Shown one piece after another: positions 46,343 to 56,471 of a stretch of DNA of 64,000 nucleotides (positions within the stretch are counted from its first letter, which is position 1; each line of letters opens with the position of its first letter). Position numbers and translations under genes: made by a program. The stretch covers positions 44,254 to 108,253 of the forward strand of contig CALHOI010000038.1 of the NCBI GenBank assembly GCA_938035525.1. The letters are read 5' to 3'. The stretch comes from an uncultured Granulosicoccaceae bacterium. GTDB taxonomy: Bacteria; Pseudomonadota; Gammaproteobacteria; Granulosicoccales; Granulosicoccaceae. The notes beneath the pieces were generated by a model that worked only from the letters and a program-made list of their open reading frames with translations, did no database searches and was not told the DNA's origin.

Positions 46343-46399
46343 TAACTCGGTGACACTACAACTGCGTTAGTATGTACATACTTAAAAGGGAAGCTATCA

Positions 46400-46984
46400 A
46401 TGACAGACATTCGCCTTAAATGTGACTGCGGTAAAGTTCAGGGTGTTGCAAAAAATATCACCCCGAGCAATGGTAATCGGGTGGTTTGTTTTTGTGATAG
46501 TTGTCAGGACTTCGCTAACCATTTGGCTAACCCTGAGGCTACACTCGATGAATTCGGTGGCACTGAGATTTTTCAAACCAGCCAATCACAGGTAGTTATT
46601 GAACAAGGCGCTGAGCACTTACGCGCCTTGAAGCTACAACCCAAAGGGTTAGTCAGGTGGTATACGGGCTGCTGTCGCACACCCATTGCTAACACCATGA
46701 ACAGCAAGATGCCGTTTGTTGGTGTTATTCATCGTTTTATGGACAACGCCGAGCAGCGCGAAACCGACTTAGGCCCGGTACGCGCTTATGTTCAAGCACA
46801 ACACGCGTTAAAAACACCCACATACCCTGGCTGCTCCGACAAGTTTCCACTGGGCATCACGTTTCGTATTATTGGCAAAATGTTGTCATGGAAAATACGT
46901 GGTATGCATAAGCCATCGGCTTTTTTTGCGGATGACGGCCGGGCAATCGTGAAACCTGAAGTGCTGGAACAGTCGCAAAAATAA
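46400..46984 (+). CDS. DUF6151 family protein (GFA-like zinc-binding)
   Basis: A cytoplasmic protein of 194 residues matching the DUF6151 type. It has the Cys pairs of a GFA-like zinc fold: CDCGKVQG (residues 9-16), VCFCDSCQDF (about 32-41) and TGCCRTPIANT (about 92-102). Unlike classical GFA proteins the third pair is adjacent CC rather than CxxC. No enzyme activity is established for the family; the GFA name comes from a glutathione-formaldehyde enzyme, which cannot be assumed here. It is preceded by an A-rich ribosome-binding site (AAGGGAAG) and stands 57 bases after the membrane-anchored protein gene. Confidence 0.82.
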   Translation: MTDIRLKCDCGKVQGVAKNITPSNGNRVVCFCDSCQDFANHLANPEATLDEFGGTEIFQTSQSQVVIEQGAEHLRALKLQPKGLVRWYTGCCRTPIANTMNSKMPFVGVIHRFMDNAEQRETDLGPVRAYVQAQHALKTPTYPGCSDKFPLGITFRIIGKMLSWKIRGMHKPSAFFADDGRAIVKPEVLEQSQK

Positions 46985-47195
46985 ACAGGCGGTAGCGCTA
47001 TAAACTTGACGCCTATGTGCAACACTGCCGCTATCAGGTAACTGAAACGTAAAACAAAGTGCCGTACCCCCGCTCATCGGTTTTATTACCAAATGTATTC
47101 CCTGTTTCTCTATAAGCTTGTGGCATTAGGTTGCTGTTAATTGGCTGTGTTTTGTGTCCCCAAAACAAAGTCAAAAACCGGACAGGGTTTGCTCC

Positions 47196-48941
47196 ATGAA
47201 AAAGCACTCAACAAGATCAATATCACTTCCCTGCGGTGTCCATAAGGTGTTACTGGGCGTTGCACTTTTATTGTCTGTGCCAACAAGCAATGCGATCGCA
47301 TCGCCATCGGTCAACGGCACCCGCATAAGTTGGCCAGACGATGGCTGGTATCAGGTACAAACTGCCGATGGCAGTCAAACCTTGTGTAACGGTGGTGGCC
47401 ATTGTGATGTTAGTCCGGGTCGCTATTTGGTGATTAACCACACAACGGGTGAACGTTTTAATAATGTTGAGGTGCCAGCGGTTGGAGACTCGGTTAATAA
47501 CTCGGGTGTCACCGTTAACGGCTCGCAAATAAGCTGGCCAGACGATGGCTGGTATCAAGTGCAAAGTTCAGACGGCAGTCAAACCTTTTGTAACGGTGGC
47601 AGTGTTTGCGATGTTGACCCTGGCGTGTATCTGGTCATCAACCACTCAACCGGTGAGCGTTTTAACAACATCGAGGTTGGAGCCACCAGCAACATGGGCA
47701 TCGCGGTCAATGACTCACGAATAAGCTGGCCAGATGATGGCTGGTATCAAGTACAAACCGCTGATGGTAGCCAAACCTTGTGTAACGGCGGCCGTTTTTG
47801 CGAGGTTGGGCCTGGCCAGTATTTAGTCATTAACCACACAGCAGGCGAGCGCTTTAATAATATTGAAGTTGGTGGAGATGCCAGCAACTTATCAACGATC
47901 GTAAACTTCGATATCACCGTGCCGGTATATATGCCTTCTAACGAACTACAGGTAAGGTTAACTTGGGGTGACATTAATGCCACAGCAAGTTGGATACGCG
48001 ATGAACAGTGGAGCTTAACGGCAGATTTTGATTCCAACACAGAAAACCTCCTGATGGTGACATTCACTGATCGCAATGAGGGTGTCACGTTGGGTAGTGT
48101 TGAAACAAACTTTAAAACCACAGCGGGTGAATCACAGGATGTTCAGATAACCGCCGATCAATTTAACACTGAGCGCTGGGATAACGATAGCGACAGTGTT
48201 AGTAACTTTGATGAGTTAATTGCAGGTTCGGACCCTTTTGTTGATGAGGACTTAATTCTCCCGATAGAAGATTCAGTCTTGGGCAGTGCTTATGTTTCCA
48301 GATATTTTGAATCGCGCATAACTGATGAAAGACCGCTTTACTTAACATTCCAACCTGTTCCAAACGACCCAGATCAAGATTGGCTGTCAGGTAATGTAGA
48401 CCTTGATGTGGATGGAAACGGAACACTGACACGTAACGCCAGACGGGTGTCAAACTATGACACCAAACAAGGTACTCGCACGCATTCGCAAAACACGGTT
48501 TCTTGGGAAGGTGTCGTAACAGGTAGTCAATCTGACTACTGGTACACCGTTAACTTTAGCAATACAATGACGCTTATCGATGATAGTACCCGCAGTTATG
48601 TTGAGGTAAGGACAGGAACTAGTATCGGCTTGTATACTTTTAATTCGGAAATTCGCAGCAATTTGATTGGAAGATTGATTGAAGGTACGTCTGTATGCGA
48701 ACCAATTGCAGGAACCTATTACTCTCTTTATACCAATAACTCCAACCGAAGCACGTATTCGGAAACCTCCGTTAGCAGGGAAATAGGTGAACCATATTGG
48801 AGGGTTACAAAGGTGTCTAACACCTATAAAAATCCTGAGTTAGTAACCACTGAATACTTTGCGAGAGAACTTAGTATGAGTGCTGGCGATCTTATCGAGG
48901 AAAATGGTTTTATCTGTGATGTTGTTGAGTTCAAAAATTAA
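47196..48941 (+). CDS. Secreted protein with three WYQVQ repeats and a calcium-binding-like loop
   Basis: The ATG at 47196 (AGGG ribosome-binding site nine bases upstream) opens a signal peptide ending near NAIA; the longer ORF start at GTG 47154 is less likely. Residues 39-225 hold three repeats of 64-68 residues: (V)NGSQISWPDDGWYQVQ, then SDGSQTFCNGG, a second Cys, then YLVINHSTGERFNNIEV, each with a conserved Cys pair. The middle region contains DNDSDSVSNFDELIAGSDP, a thrombospondin type 3 / dockerin-like Ca2+ loop. The C-terminal 220 residues are beta-rich (TGTSIGLYTFNSEIRSN) with two Cys. I do not recognise the repeat family. It is convergent with the GFA gene (four-base overlap). Probably an extracellular or surface protein binding a ligand through the repeats. 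Confidence 0.8.
   Translation: MKKHSTRSISLPCGVHKVLLGVALLLSVPTSNAIASPSVNGTRISWPDDGWYQVQTADGSQTLCNGGGHCDVSPGRYLVINHTTGERFNNVEVPAVGDSVNNSGVTVNGSQISWPDDGWYQVQSSDGSQTFCNGGSVCDVDPGVYLVINHSTGERFNNIEVGATSNMGIAVNDSRISWPDDGWYQVQTADGSQTLCNGGRFCEVGPGQYLVINHTAGERFNNIEVGGDASNLSTIVNFDITVPVYMPSNELQVRLTWGDINATASWIRDEQWSLTADFDSNTENLLMVTFTDRNEGVTLGSVETNFKTTAGESQDVQITADQFNTERWDNDSDSVSNFDELIAGSDPFVDEDLILPIEDSVLGSAYVSRYFESRITDERPLYLTFQPVPNDPDQDWLSGNVDLDVDGNGTLTRNARRVSNYDTKQGTRTHSQNTVSWEGVVTGSQSDYWYTVNFSNTMTLIDDSTRSYVEVRTGTSIGLYTFNSEIRSNLIGRLIEGTSVCEPIAGTYYSLYTNNSNRSTYSETSVSREIGEPYWRVTKVSNTYKNPELVTTEYFARELSMSAGDLIEENGFICDVVEFKN
47310..47870 (+). repeat. Three tandem WYQVQ units
   Basis: Units start at 47310, 47514 and 47706 (spacing 204 and 192 bases). 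DNA identity is high, for example ATAAGCTGGCCAGACGATGG recurs almost unchanged, indicating recent duplication or gene conversion rather than ancient repeats. Confidence 0.85.
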
Positions 48942-49339
48942 GCACCAAAATGCTTAGTATGTTGTTGACCCGTTGCGCCAATCTCGTCCCAGTTTGCTTT
49001 GGATTCAACCCATATGTGGTGAATCACTTTTAGATCTTCACCGCCTTCAGTCAGCGCTCCAGCAGGTGCGAATATCATGTTTTCATCGTTTTTGCCTGGT
49101 ACCTGAGAGCCGCATGTTTTGCAAAACCATATCTGCCAATCGTGTTTTGGCTTTTTCCAAGTACTTATATGTTCTTGACCGCTTATCCATTGGAAATTGT
49201 CATTTTTAAGCAGCACGACTGCGTTCCCGTTTGTGCCTGTATGGCGACGACAAATGGAACAGTGGCAAATAATCACACCGGCAGGCATGGCGTCTATTTG
49301 AAATTGAACCTGGCCACAATTGCATTCACCTTTTAGCAT
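48938..49339 (-). CDS. GFA family protein (CENP-V/GFA domain)
   Basis: A 133-residue zinc protein of the GFA type. It has the canonical Cys arrangement: CNCGQVQF (residues 6-13), ICHCSICRRHTG (about 23-36) and FCKTCGSQV (about 70-78). Members include glutathione-dependent formaldehyde-activating enzyme, but most are of unknown function. The 3' end overlaps the convergent secreted-repeat gene by four bases. Start MLKGECNCG has the conserved N-terminus, 107 bases from the Rieske gene stop on the same strand. Confidence 0.9.
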   Translation of the reverse strand: MLKGECNCGQVQFQIDAMPAGVIICHCSICRRHTGTNGNAVVLLKNDNFQWISGQEHISTWKKPKHDWQIWFCKTCGSQVPGKNDENMIFAPAGALTEGGEDLKVIHHIWVESKANWDEIGATGQQHTKHFGA

Positions 49340-49446
49340 TTGTTGTTACCTTTCTTATCTCGACCGCCTTCCCTTGGCGTTAGTGGTAATCAAACCTCAT
49401 AAGTCGTCTAAACGATGTTTGTCTGGTTAAATTTGAGGCCTAATAA

Positions 49447-50598
49447 TTACGGCTTGTCGCTTAGTGTGTTCACTACCATTTGTTGAAAATGATGCACCGT
49501 ATGCTCAGACAATTCTGTTCTGTCGGTGTCAACAATAAAGCGACCTTGATTGTAGCCTTTTGAATTTAAACCACGCTGAACACTTTCGCATAGCCCAATG
49601 TCTTCTGGTTGTAAGACGTCTTTTTGATAGTCCATGGCGTCTTTTAATTGTTGAGTCACTTGCCCATCTTTAACAAACCAATCTTGATACTCGATGGTAC
49701 CACCGACACCGTTGGGTACCATTTGTAAAACGGATAAGTTGGGTTCGCCTGGGTAAGCCCATAGGGTGACATTCGGCCATAGGAACCAACCGGCATAACC
49801 AAAATCTACATCACCAACCTCGAATGAATACGCAGCGGCATTGTTTGAGGCGGTTGCTTTGGAAATATGGCTTGAGTAAATGCCTTTAGCGGTTGATCGA
49901 TAGCTTTTCATATCCACTAAATCAACAAAGTCTTTATGTGCCGGATGACAGTGATAGCATTCGAGAAAATTATCGATCATGACTTTCCAGTTGCTTTTAA
50001 CGTTATAGGTGTCACGCTGTGCAAACGCCAAGGAATCAACCCCCGGGCAATACTCCCGTATTTCTTTTTCGAGCTCGCTGGCTTGCTCAGCTAATGGTGT
50101 GGCGTCGTTGTCAAGGTTAACGAACACCATGCCGCAAAACACTTCTACGCGAACTGATTTCAATGAAAACTCACACTTGTTAAACCCGGGCACGTTTTCA
50201 GAATTACGTGCACCTCGTAAACTGCCATCAAGGTCGTACGACCATGCGTGGTACGGGCACACAATAACGGCCTGGTTGCCAGAACCAGCCACCAGTTCGT
50301 GCCCGCGGTGTTGGCACACGTTATAAAATGCGTTTAATTCCCCGGATTTATCACGCACGATAAACAGGTTTTGGGAATCAATATTGGTGGTAATAAAATC
50401 ACCGGTTTTTTGCAGTTGGCTTACATGGCCGCTGTACCACCAGTTCTTGTAGAATATGGCTTCTTGTTCTGCGTTGTACACACTTTCTTCAAGATAAAAA
50501 CGTGCTGGCATGGTGAACGACTGAGAAGGATCATCCACGAAAGGTAAGTCGCCTGGTTTTAAATGATGGTCGGTGCTGCTCATGTTGTCAGTGCTCAA
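49447..50598 (-). CDS. Rieske [2Fe-2S] aromatic-ring-hydroxylating-type oxygenase, alpha subunit
   Basis: A 383-residue oxygenase alpha subunit with an N-terminal Rieske domain: Cys95 and His97 in CQHRGHE, Cys114 and His117 in CPYHAWSYDLDG. The catalytic domain has NWKVMIDNFLECYHCHPAHKDF (residues about 203-224) with the mononuclear iron ligands His216 and His221 and the bridging acid Asp209. The sequence is closest in style to the choline/carnitine/glycine-betaine monooxygenase branch (YHCHPAHKDFVDLVD), which is trimeric and needs a separate ferredoxin-type reductase. No reductase gene is nearby. The Met at codon 6 is a possible alternative start. Substrate not determinable. Confidence 0.88.
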   Translation of the reverse strand: MSTDNMSSTDHHLKPGDLPFVDDPSQSFTMPARFYLEESVYNAEQEAIFYKNWWYSGHVSQLQKTGDFITTNIDSQNLFIVRDKSGELNAFYNVCQHRGHELVAGSGNQAVIVCPYHAWSYDLDGSLRGARNSENVPGFNKCEFSLKSVRVEVFCGMVFVNLDNDATPLAEQASELEKEIREYCPGVDSLAFAQRDTYNVKSNWKVMIDNFLECYHCHPAHKDFVDLVDMKSYRSTAKGIYSSHISKATASNNAAAYSFEVGDVDFGYAGWFLWPNVTLWAYPGEPNLSVLQMVPNGVGGTIEYQDWFVKDGQVTQQLKDAMDYQKDVLQPEDIGLCESVQRGLNSKGYNQGRFIVDTDRTELSEHTVHHFQQMVVNTLSDKP

Positions 50599-50612
50599 TG
50601 TGGTTTCAAACG

Positions 50613-51206
50613 CTAGTAAGTAATGGTCAGCACACCCTTGTTATGCTCGAACTTGGTTTTACCCAAGAAGGTCATGCCTAATAAAGCCGCGTCGGTATTC
50701 AATCCTTCAGATGCTGTAGCCTCGATATTGTTCAGTTCAATATCACCCAGCTTGATCGATTTAAGTGCAGTCTCGTAAGAGGTACCAAAACCATTGGCCG
50801 TTTGTGTGGTGATCTTGCGCCCAAGTGGAAGCCCGATGTCTTTGGCAATAGCAATTGGAATAGAGACCGACGTTGCGCCTGTGTCCAGAATAAATCGGAT
50901 GGGGTGACCATTAATCTCGCCCATGGCCAAATAATGACCTTCTGGGTCCTGATTAATTTTTACCACCACCTCGCCGGTAGCCAAGGTTTCGCTGGCTGGT
51001 TTTTTGAACACGAAGTCAAATGCCGAAAACGCGGCCAGACCGGCAATAAGCAATGCGCCAATAACGACGTATTTGGTTTTGGTTATACGCTCTTCTTTTA
51101 CCACCGCGCCAGTTTTCATGCGCTCGATTGCCTGATTGACAATGTCGTCAGTGCTGGGGTTATCTGCCGATGAGGCGCGCGGCTTGGATTTATCGTCGTG
51201 GTCCAT
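50613..51206 (-). CDS. Membrane-anchored retropepsin-like aspartic protease
   Basis: A 197-residue protein of the clan AA aspartic protease type (TIGR02281-like). It has a hydrophilic N-terminus, one transmembrane helix (about residues 48-70, YVVIGALLIAGLAAFSAFDFVF in parts) and a periplasmic protease domain: FILDTGATSVSIP (active-site Asp in DTG, about residue 110) and a C-terminal ALLGMTFLGKTKFEHNKGVLTI that forms the dimer strand. A single DTG means it should act as a homodimer. It is divergent from parA across 107 bases and follows no partner. The target is unknown. Confidence 0.88.
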   Translation of the reverse strand: MDHDDKSKPRASSADNPSTDDIVNQAIERMKTGAVVKEERITKTKYVVIGALLIAGLAAFSAFDFVFKKPASETLATGEVVVKINQDPEGHYLAMGEINGHPIRFILDTGATSVSIPIAIAKDIGLPLGRKITTQTANGFGTSYETALKSIKLGDIELNNIEATASEGLNTDAALLGMTFLGKTKFEHNKGVLTITY

Positions 51207-51313
51207 CGTTCTGATATCTTGGTTCTGGCGTTTTGTGTTAAGGCTAAGCGAATTGAGTATATGTCACAACTCGTGATCGGCGAACATCGGCAAGATGGAT
51301 TACACTTATATAT

Positions 51314-52201
51314 ATGAGTCGCATCATTGCCATTGCCAACCAGAAAGGCGGTGTGGGTAAAACCACCACCAGTGTCAATCTGGCGTCTGCGCTTGGCAGC
51401 ATGAATAAGCGCGTGCTGCTGCTAGACCTGGATCCACAGGGCAATGCCACCATGGGCTGTGGTATCGACAAAAATGAGGCCGAACTGACCGTATTCGATG
51501 TGTTGGTTGAAGATACGCCAATCAGTGAAGTCGCCCAATTTTCTGATGCTAATAACTGTCATGTGCTACCGGGTAATTCCGATTTAACGGTTGCCGAGGT
51601 CGAGCTCATGGCCATGGATGCCCGCGAGCAAAAACTCAAAGACGCTTTGGTCCCGGTGCGCGATCAGTACGACTACATTCTGATGGATTGCCCGCCGTCG
51701 CTCAATATTCTTACCCTCAACGCATTTGTTGCGGCCGATAGCGTGCTGGTGCCCATTCAGTGTGAATATTATGCGCTGGAAGGTTTATCGGCCTTGCTTG
51801 AAACCATCGATGGCGTCCGCGAGGCGGTTAACCCGGATTTAGCCATTGAAGGGCTGCTGCGCACCATGTTCGATGGACGAAATAACTTGGGAGTAGAGGT
51901 GTCGGCTCAGCTAATTGAGCATTTTGGGGAACAGGTTTTTCGCACTATTGTGCCGCGCAATGTTCGTCTGGCCGAAGCACCCAGCCATGGTGTGTCAATA
52001 GTGGGGTACGACAAATCCTCACGGGGTGCGCTGGCGTATCTGGCGTTGGCCGGAGAAATTATTCGACGCCGGGCGCATCAGGGCGCTAGTCAAAATTTGG
52101 CCAATACCGACAATCCAGCCGAAACAGCCGTTAGCCCGGATGTGACGCCAAACGAGTCAAACAAGTCAAACAGCGAAGAAGTAGAGTCTGCCAATGGCTA
52201 A
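51314..52201 (+). CDS. parA: Chromosome partitioning ATPase ParA
   Basis: ParA (Soj) is the deviant Walker ATPase that moves ParB-parS complexes along the nucleoid. The deviant Walker A KGGVGKTT lies at residues 11-18, switch I/II in LLDLDPQGNATMG and ILMDCPPSLNILTLNA, and the family core is complete. The last 35 residues (AGASQNLANTDNPAE...) form an extra, low-complexity acidic tail compared with standard ParA of about 260 residues. ATG at 51314 follows a short TATATATATG. It overlaps parB by eight bases and partners with the parS sites in recF. Confidence 0.98.
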   Translation: MSRIIAIANQKGGVGKTTTSVNLASALGSMNKRVLLLDLDPQGNATMGCGIDKNEAELTVFDVLVEDTPISEVAQFSDANNCHVLPGNSDLTVAEVELMAMDAREQKLKDALVPVRDQYDYILMDCPPSLNILTLNAFVAADSVLVPIQCEYYALEGLSALLETIDGVREAVNPDLAIEGLLRTMFDGRNNLGVEVSAQLIEHFGEQVFRTIVPRNVRLAEAPSHGVSIVGYDKSSRGALAYLALAGEIIRRRAHQGASQNLANTDNPAETAVSPDVTPNESNKSNSEEVESANG

Positions 52202-53345
52202 GAAACCCCGCATGGGCCGAAATGTCAATGCCTTGCTAAGTGGCGCGCTCAGAAACCGCGCTGGTTCTGCCTCAGATTCTGTAAAAGAGTCGGCGAATGA
52301 ATCTGCTAATGAGCGCGATGCCGACTCTGCGATAAGCCCTACTGATCGTGCGTCCACCGACATTAAACGGTCGGAACCCACGCCATCGGTTGTGCCTTTA
52401 ACTACTGAATCAGAGACCACTGAATCTGGCGAAAAACCCAGCGCTGCCGTGGCAACGCCCGGTGCTAGCACAGTAACGCCTGTGCATATGGCAAGTGATG
52501 AGTCCAACCCGGTTAGATCGCCGTCTTCAAATCTTGAGCAGGTGCAAATGCCGGCTGATGCTCACCCGACTGATCGGCTGCGCATGCTGGGTGTCGATCA
52601 AATAACCCGCGGTACGTATCAGCCTAGAAGGCACTTTGACCAAGACCTGCTGCAAGAGCTGGCAGACTCAATAAAAGCACAAGGCCTTATCCAGCCCATA
52701 TTGGTTCGGGCCTATGGTGGAAAATTCGAGCTTATTGCCGGTGAGCGTCGCTGGCGCGCGTCACAGCTGGCTGGTATTACTGATATTCCGGCCATTGTTC
52801 GAGACATGGACGACCAATCGGTTGCGGCTGTCTCTTTAATAGAGAATATTCAGCGTGCAGACCTTAATCCACTGGAAGAGGCGCAGGCACTAGAGCGATT
52901 GTGCGGCGAATTCAGCATGACCCACCAACAAGTGGCTGAGGCAGTTGGTCGATCGCGGGTAGCGGTAACCAATTTGATGCGCTTGCTCGAACTGCATGAT
53001 GGCGTAAAACTCATGGTGGATAATGGTGAGTTGGATATGGGGCACGCGCGAGCCCTATTGGGCGCGCCAACCAGCGATCAACCCGACATTGCCAAGCGAA
53101 TCACCCAACAGGGCCTGACGGTTCGAGCCGTAGAGAAACTGGTCAAAGACCTTCGCGAGGGCAAAACGGCCACTTCCCAGGGGCCGTCAAAAACAGACCC
53201 GAACATCGAAGCATTAGGTCAAAAATTGGGCAAACTGTTAGGCGCGCCAGTCACTATTCGACACCAAAAGAGCGGTGCGGGGAAGCTGGAGATCACTTAC
53301 TCGTCCATTGATGAGCTCGACGGAATTTTAAAGCACATCAAGTAG
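52194..53345 (+). CDS. parB: Chromosome partitioning protein ParB
   Basis: ParB binds parS and spreads into a nucleoprotein complex. It has a start MAKKPRMGRNVNALLSGAL (the ParA-activating N-terminus), a long low-complexity Ser/Glu/Thr/Pro linker (about residues 25-125), the ParB/Srx CTPase core with GTYQPRRHFDQDLLQELADSIKAQGLIQPI and the GERR motif LIAGERRWRAS, then the helix-turn-helix MTHQQVAEAVGRSRVAVTNLMR and a C-terminal dimerisation region. At 383 residues it is about 80 longer than typical, all in the linker. The start overlaps parA, and the atp operon follows after 255 bases. Confidence 0.97.
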   Translation: MAKKPRMGRNVNALLSGALRNRAGSASDSVKESANESANERDADSAISPTDRASTDIKRSEPTPSVVPLTTESETTESGEKPSAAVATPGASTVTPVHMASDESNPVRSPSSNLEQVQMPADAHPTDRLRMLGVDQITRGTYQPRRHFDQDLLQELADSIKAQGLIQPILVRAYGGKFELIAGERRWRASQLAGITDIPAIVRDMDDQSVAAVSLIENIQRADLNPLEEAQALERLCGEFSMTHQQVAEAVGRSRVAVTNLMRLLELHDGVKLMVDNGELDMGHARALLGAPTSDQPDIAKRITQQGLTVRAVEKLVKDLREGKTATSQGPSKTDPNIEALGQKLGKLLGAPVTIRHQKSGAGKLEITYSSIDELDGILKHIK

Positions 53346-53480
53346 TTGCCGCATAAGGCTGAAATGCTTGAATTGATAGATTTTTAGGATTGTCTGGCTG
53401 GTTCTGCCCACGCTTCATCGGCCCGGAAGACCCTCGGCAAAAAGTCGGAGTCGATATCCATCAAATAGGTAAAACACTGC

Positions 53481-53486
53481 TATAAT
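53481..53486 (+). promoter_or_regulatory. Likely -10 box of the atp operon promoter
   Basis: TATAAT, a perfect -10 hexamer, lies 115-120 bases upstream of atpI in the parB-atpI gap (53346-53600). The -35 region is poor (CCATCA at 17-base spacing). The rest of the 255-base gap shows no gene. Confidence 0.5.
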
Positions 53487-53600
53487 TCGCTCGCTAGTTT
53501 TTGGTCCCGGCCGTTTCGGATCCACACTCTTTGTGATAGGTAATACGACAGGCAATTTGGCCTGCGTTAAGCCTGCGTAAGTGAGAGCCTGCGTTAATGA

Positions 53601-54897
<1,297 letters not shown>

Positions 54898-54936
54898 GAA
54901 TTCGGGCGTTATAAGCAGCGCAAGTACCTCCAGTAA

Positions 54937-55275
<339 letters not shown>

Positions 55276-55304
55276 TAGCGACTGACGAATAGAGGGAGAG
55301 CAAA

Positions 55305-55775
55305 ATGAATATCAACCTGACATTAATTGGCCAGGCAATTTCATTCGCTATCTTCGTTTCCCTGTGCATGAAGTATGTGTGGCCGCCGGTTATGACCGCG
55401 CTGCGCGAACGCCAGGACAAAATCGCGCAAAGCCTTGCAGATGCAGAACAAGGCGCTCAGCGCCGTGAAGAAGCTGAGGCAGAAGTTGAAACAATGCTGC
55501 AGGACGCGAAAGCGCAGGCTGCAGAGATTGTTGCTCAGGCTCAAAAGCGTGGAAACGAAATCATCGATGAGTCTAAAGCCACGGCTCGCTCTGAAGGCGA
55601 ACGCTTAAAGGCAGCAGCCCAATCGGAAATCGAACAGGAAGTCGTTACAGCACGAGAAGATCTGCGCAAGCAGGTTGGCTCCATTGCTGTGGCAGGCGCA
55701 GGCAAGATTCTGGGCAGCGAAGTTAATGCCGAATCACATGCCAAGGTGCTTGATGACCTGGTCGGACAACTCTAG
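55305..55775 (+). CDS. atpF: ATP synthase F0 subunit b
   Basis: A 156-residue peripheral stalk protein. It has one N-terminal transmembrane helix ([23 protein letters not shown]) and a long charged helix ([28 protein letters not shown] in parts) that dimerises as a right-handed coiled coil. The sequence [12 protein letters not shown] is the usual start. It follows atpE by 29 bases and precedes atpH by 11. Confidence 0.98.
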   Translation: MNINLTLIGQAISFAIFVSLCMKYVWPPVMTALRERQDKIAQSLADAEQGAQRREEAEAEVETMLQDAKAQAAEIVAQAQKRGNEIIDESKATARSEGERLKAAAQSEIEQEVVTAREDLRKQVGSIAVAGAGKILGSEVNAESHAKVLDDLVGQL

Positions 55776-55786
55776 GGCGTTAGACC

Positions 55787-56326
55787 ATGGCCGATTTTAC
55801 AACTGCTGCACGTCCGTACGCTAAGGCGGTGTTCGAAATTGCCCAGCAAGGTGGCAAGTTCGAGGACTGGTCTAATCGACTGGCTGTGTTGGGTGCCATT
55901 GTGGATCACCCAGACATGCAAGAGCGATTAGACGCGCCTAATCTGACGCAGGCAGACACTGCAAAAATGGTTGAAACCGTTGCCTCAGATGTTGTTAACG
56001 ATAACGACAGCCGCAATTTCATCAGATTACTTGCTGAAAACAACCGAATGAAATTACTCGGGGACATCAGCGGCATTTATGAAGAGCTTCGCGCGACTGC
56101 CGAAGGTGAAATTGAAGCTAACGTGGTTAGTGCGTTTGAATTAACCGACGAGCAGCGAGACAAAATGGCCGCTGCTTTAAGCAAAAAGCTGGACCGTAAG
56201 GTTCGGATTGTCAGTACTGTTGATAGCGACTTAATTGGTGGTGCGATTATTCGCGCTGGCGATCTGGTTATTGATGGTTCTGTGAAAGGTCGTTTGGAAA
56301 AAATGACCACAGCGGTCGGAACATAA
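55787..56326 (+). CDS. atpH: ATP synthase F1 subunit delta
   Basis: A 179-residue subunit that caps F1 and connects it to the b-stalk. Typical features are the start ARPYAKAVFEIAQ, the middle NFIRLLAENNRM, and the C-terminal VDSDLIGGAIIRAGDLVIDGSVKGRL signature. A 145-base gap with several hairpins separates it from atpA. Confidence 0.98.
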   Translation: MADFTTAARPYAKAVFEIAQQGGKFEDWSNRLAVLGAIVDHPDMQERLDAPNLTQADTAKMVETVASDVVNDNDSRNFIRLLAENNRMKLLGDISGIYEELRATAEGEIEANVVSAFELTDEQRDKMAAALSKKLDRKVRIVSTVDSDLIGGAIIRAGDLVIDGSVKGRLEKMTTAVGT

Positions 56327-56332
56327 AATACC

Positions 56333-56417
56333 ACTCGCGTCGGGCGCGCTGGCGCCGGAACGACGAGTCAGGGCTGAGAAATCAGCCTTCGATGGCGCAT
56401 GCTATTAGTGCCGCCAT
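56333..56417 (+). repeat. Three successive hairpins between atpH and atpA
   Basis: Hairpin 1: ACTCG-x-TCG (56333-56342) with CGACGAGT (56361-56368). Hairpin 2: GGCTGA and TCAGCC around a GAAA tetraloop (56372-56387). Hairpin 3: ATGGCG (56392-56397) with CGCCAT (56412-56417). They lie in the 145-base atpH-atpA gap, with no T-run, so mRNA processing or translation control is more likely than termination. Confidence 0.6.
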
Positions 56418-56471
56418 TGCAGCCGGCTGTCGCTTATCGATGCCGGTAACCGAATTCAAGAGGATTTTGCT

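Noticed and set aside
36336..51313. A defence or toxin-antitoxin island in the accessory blocks.
   Set aside because: None of the genes has a nuclease, helicase, TIR, reverse transcriptase, toxin or antitoxin signature; the contents look metabolic, envelope-related or unknown.
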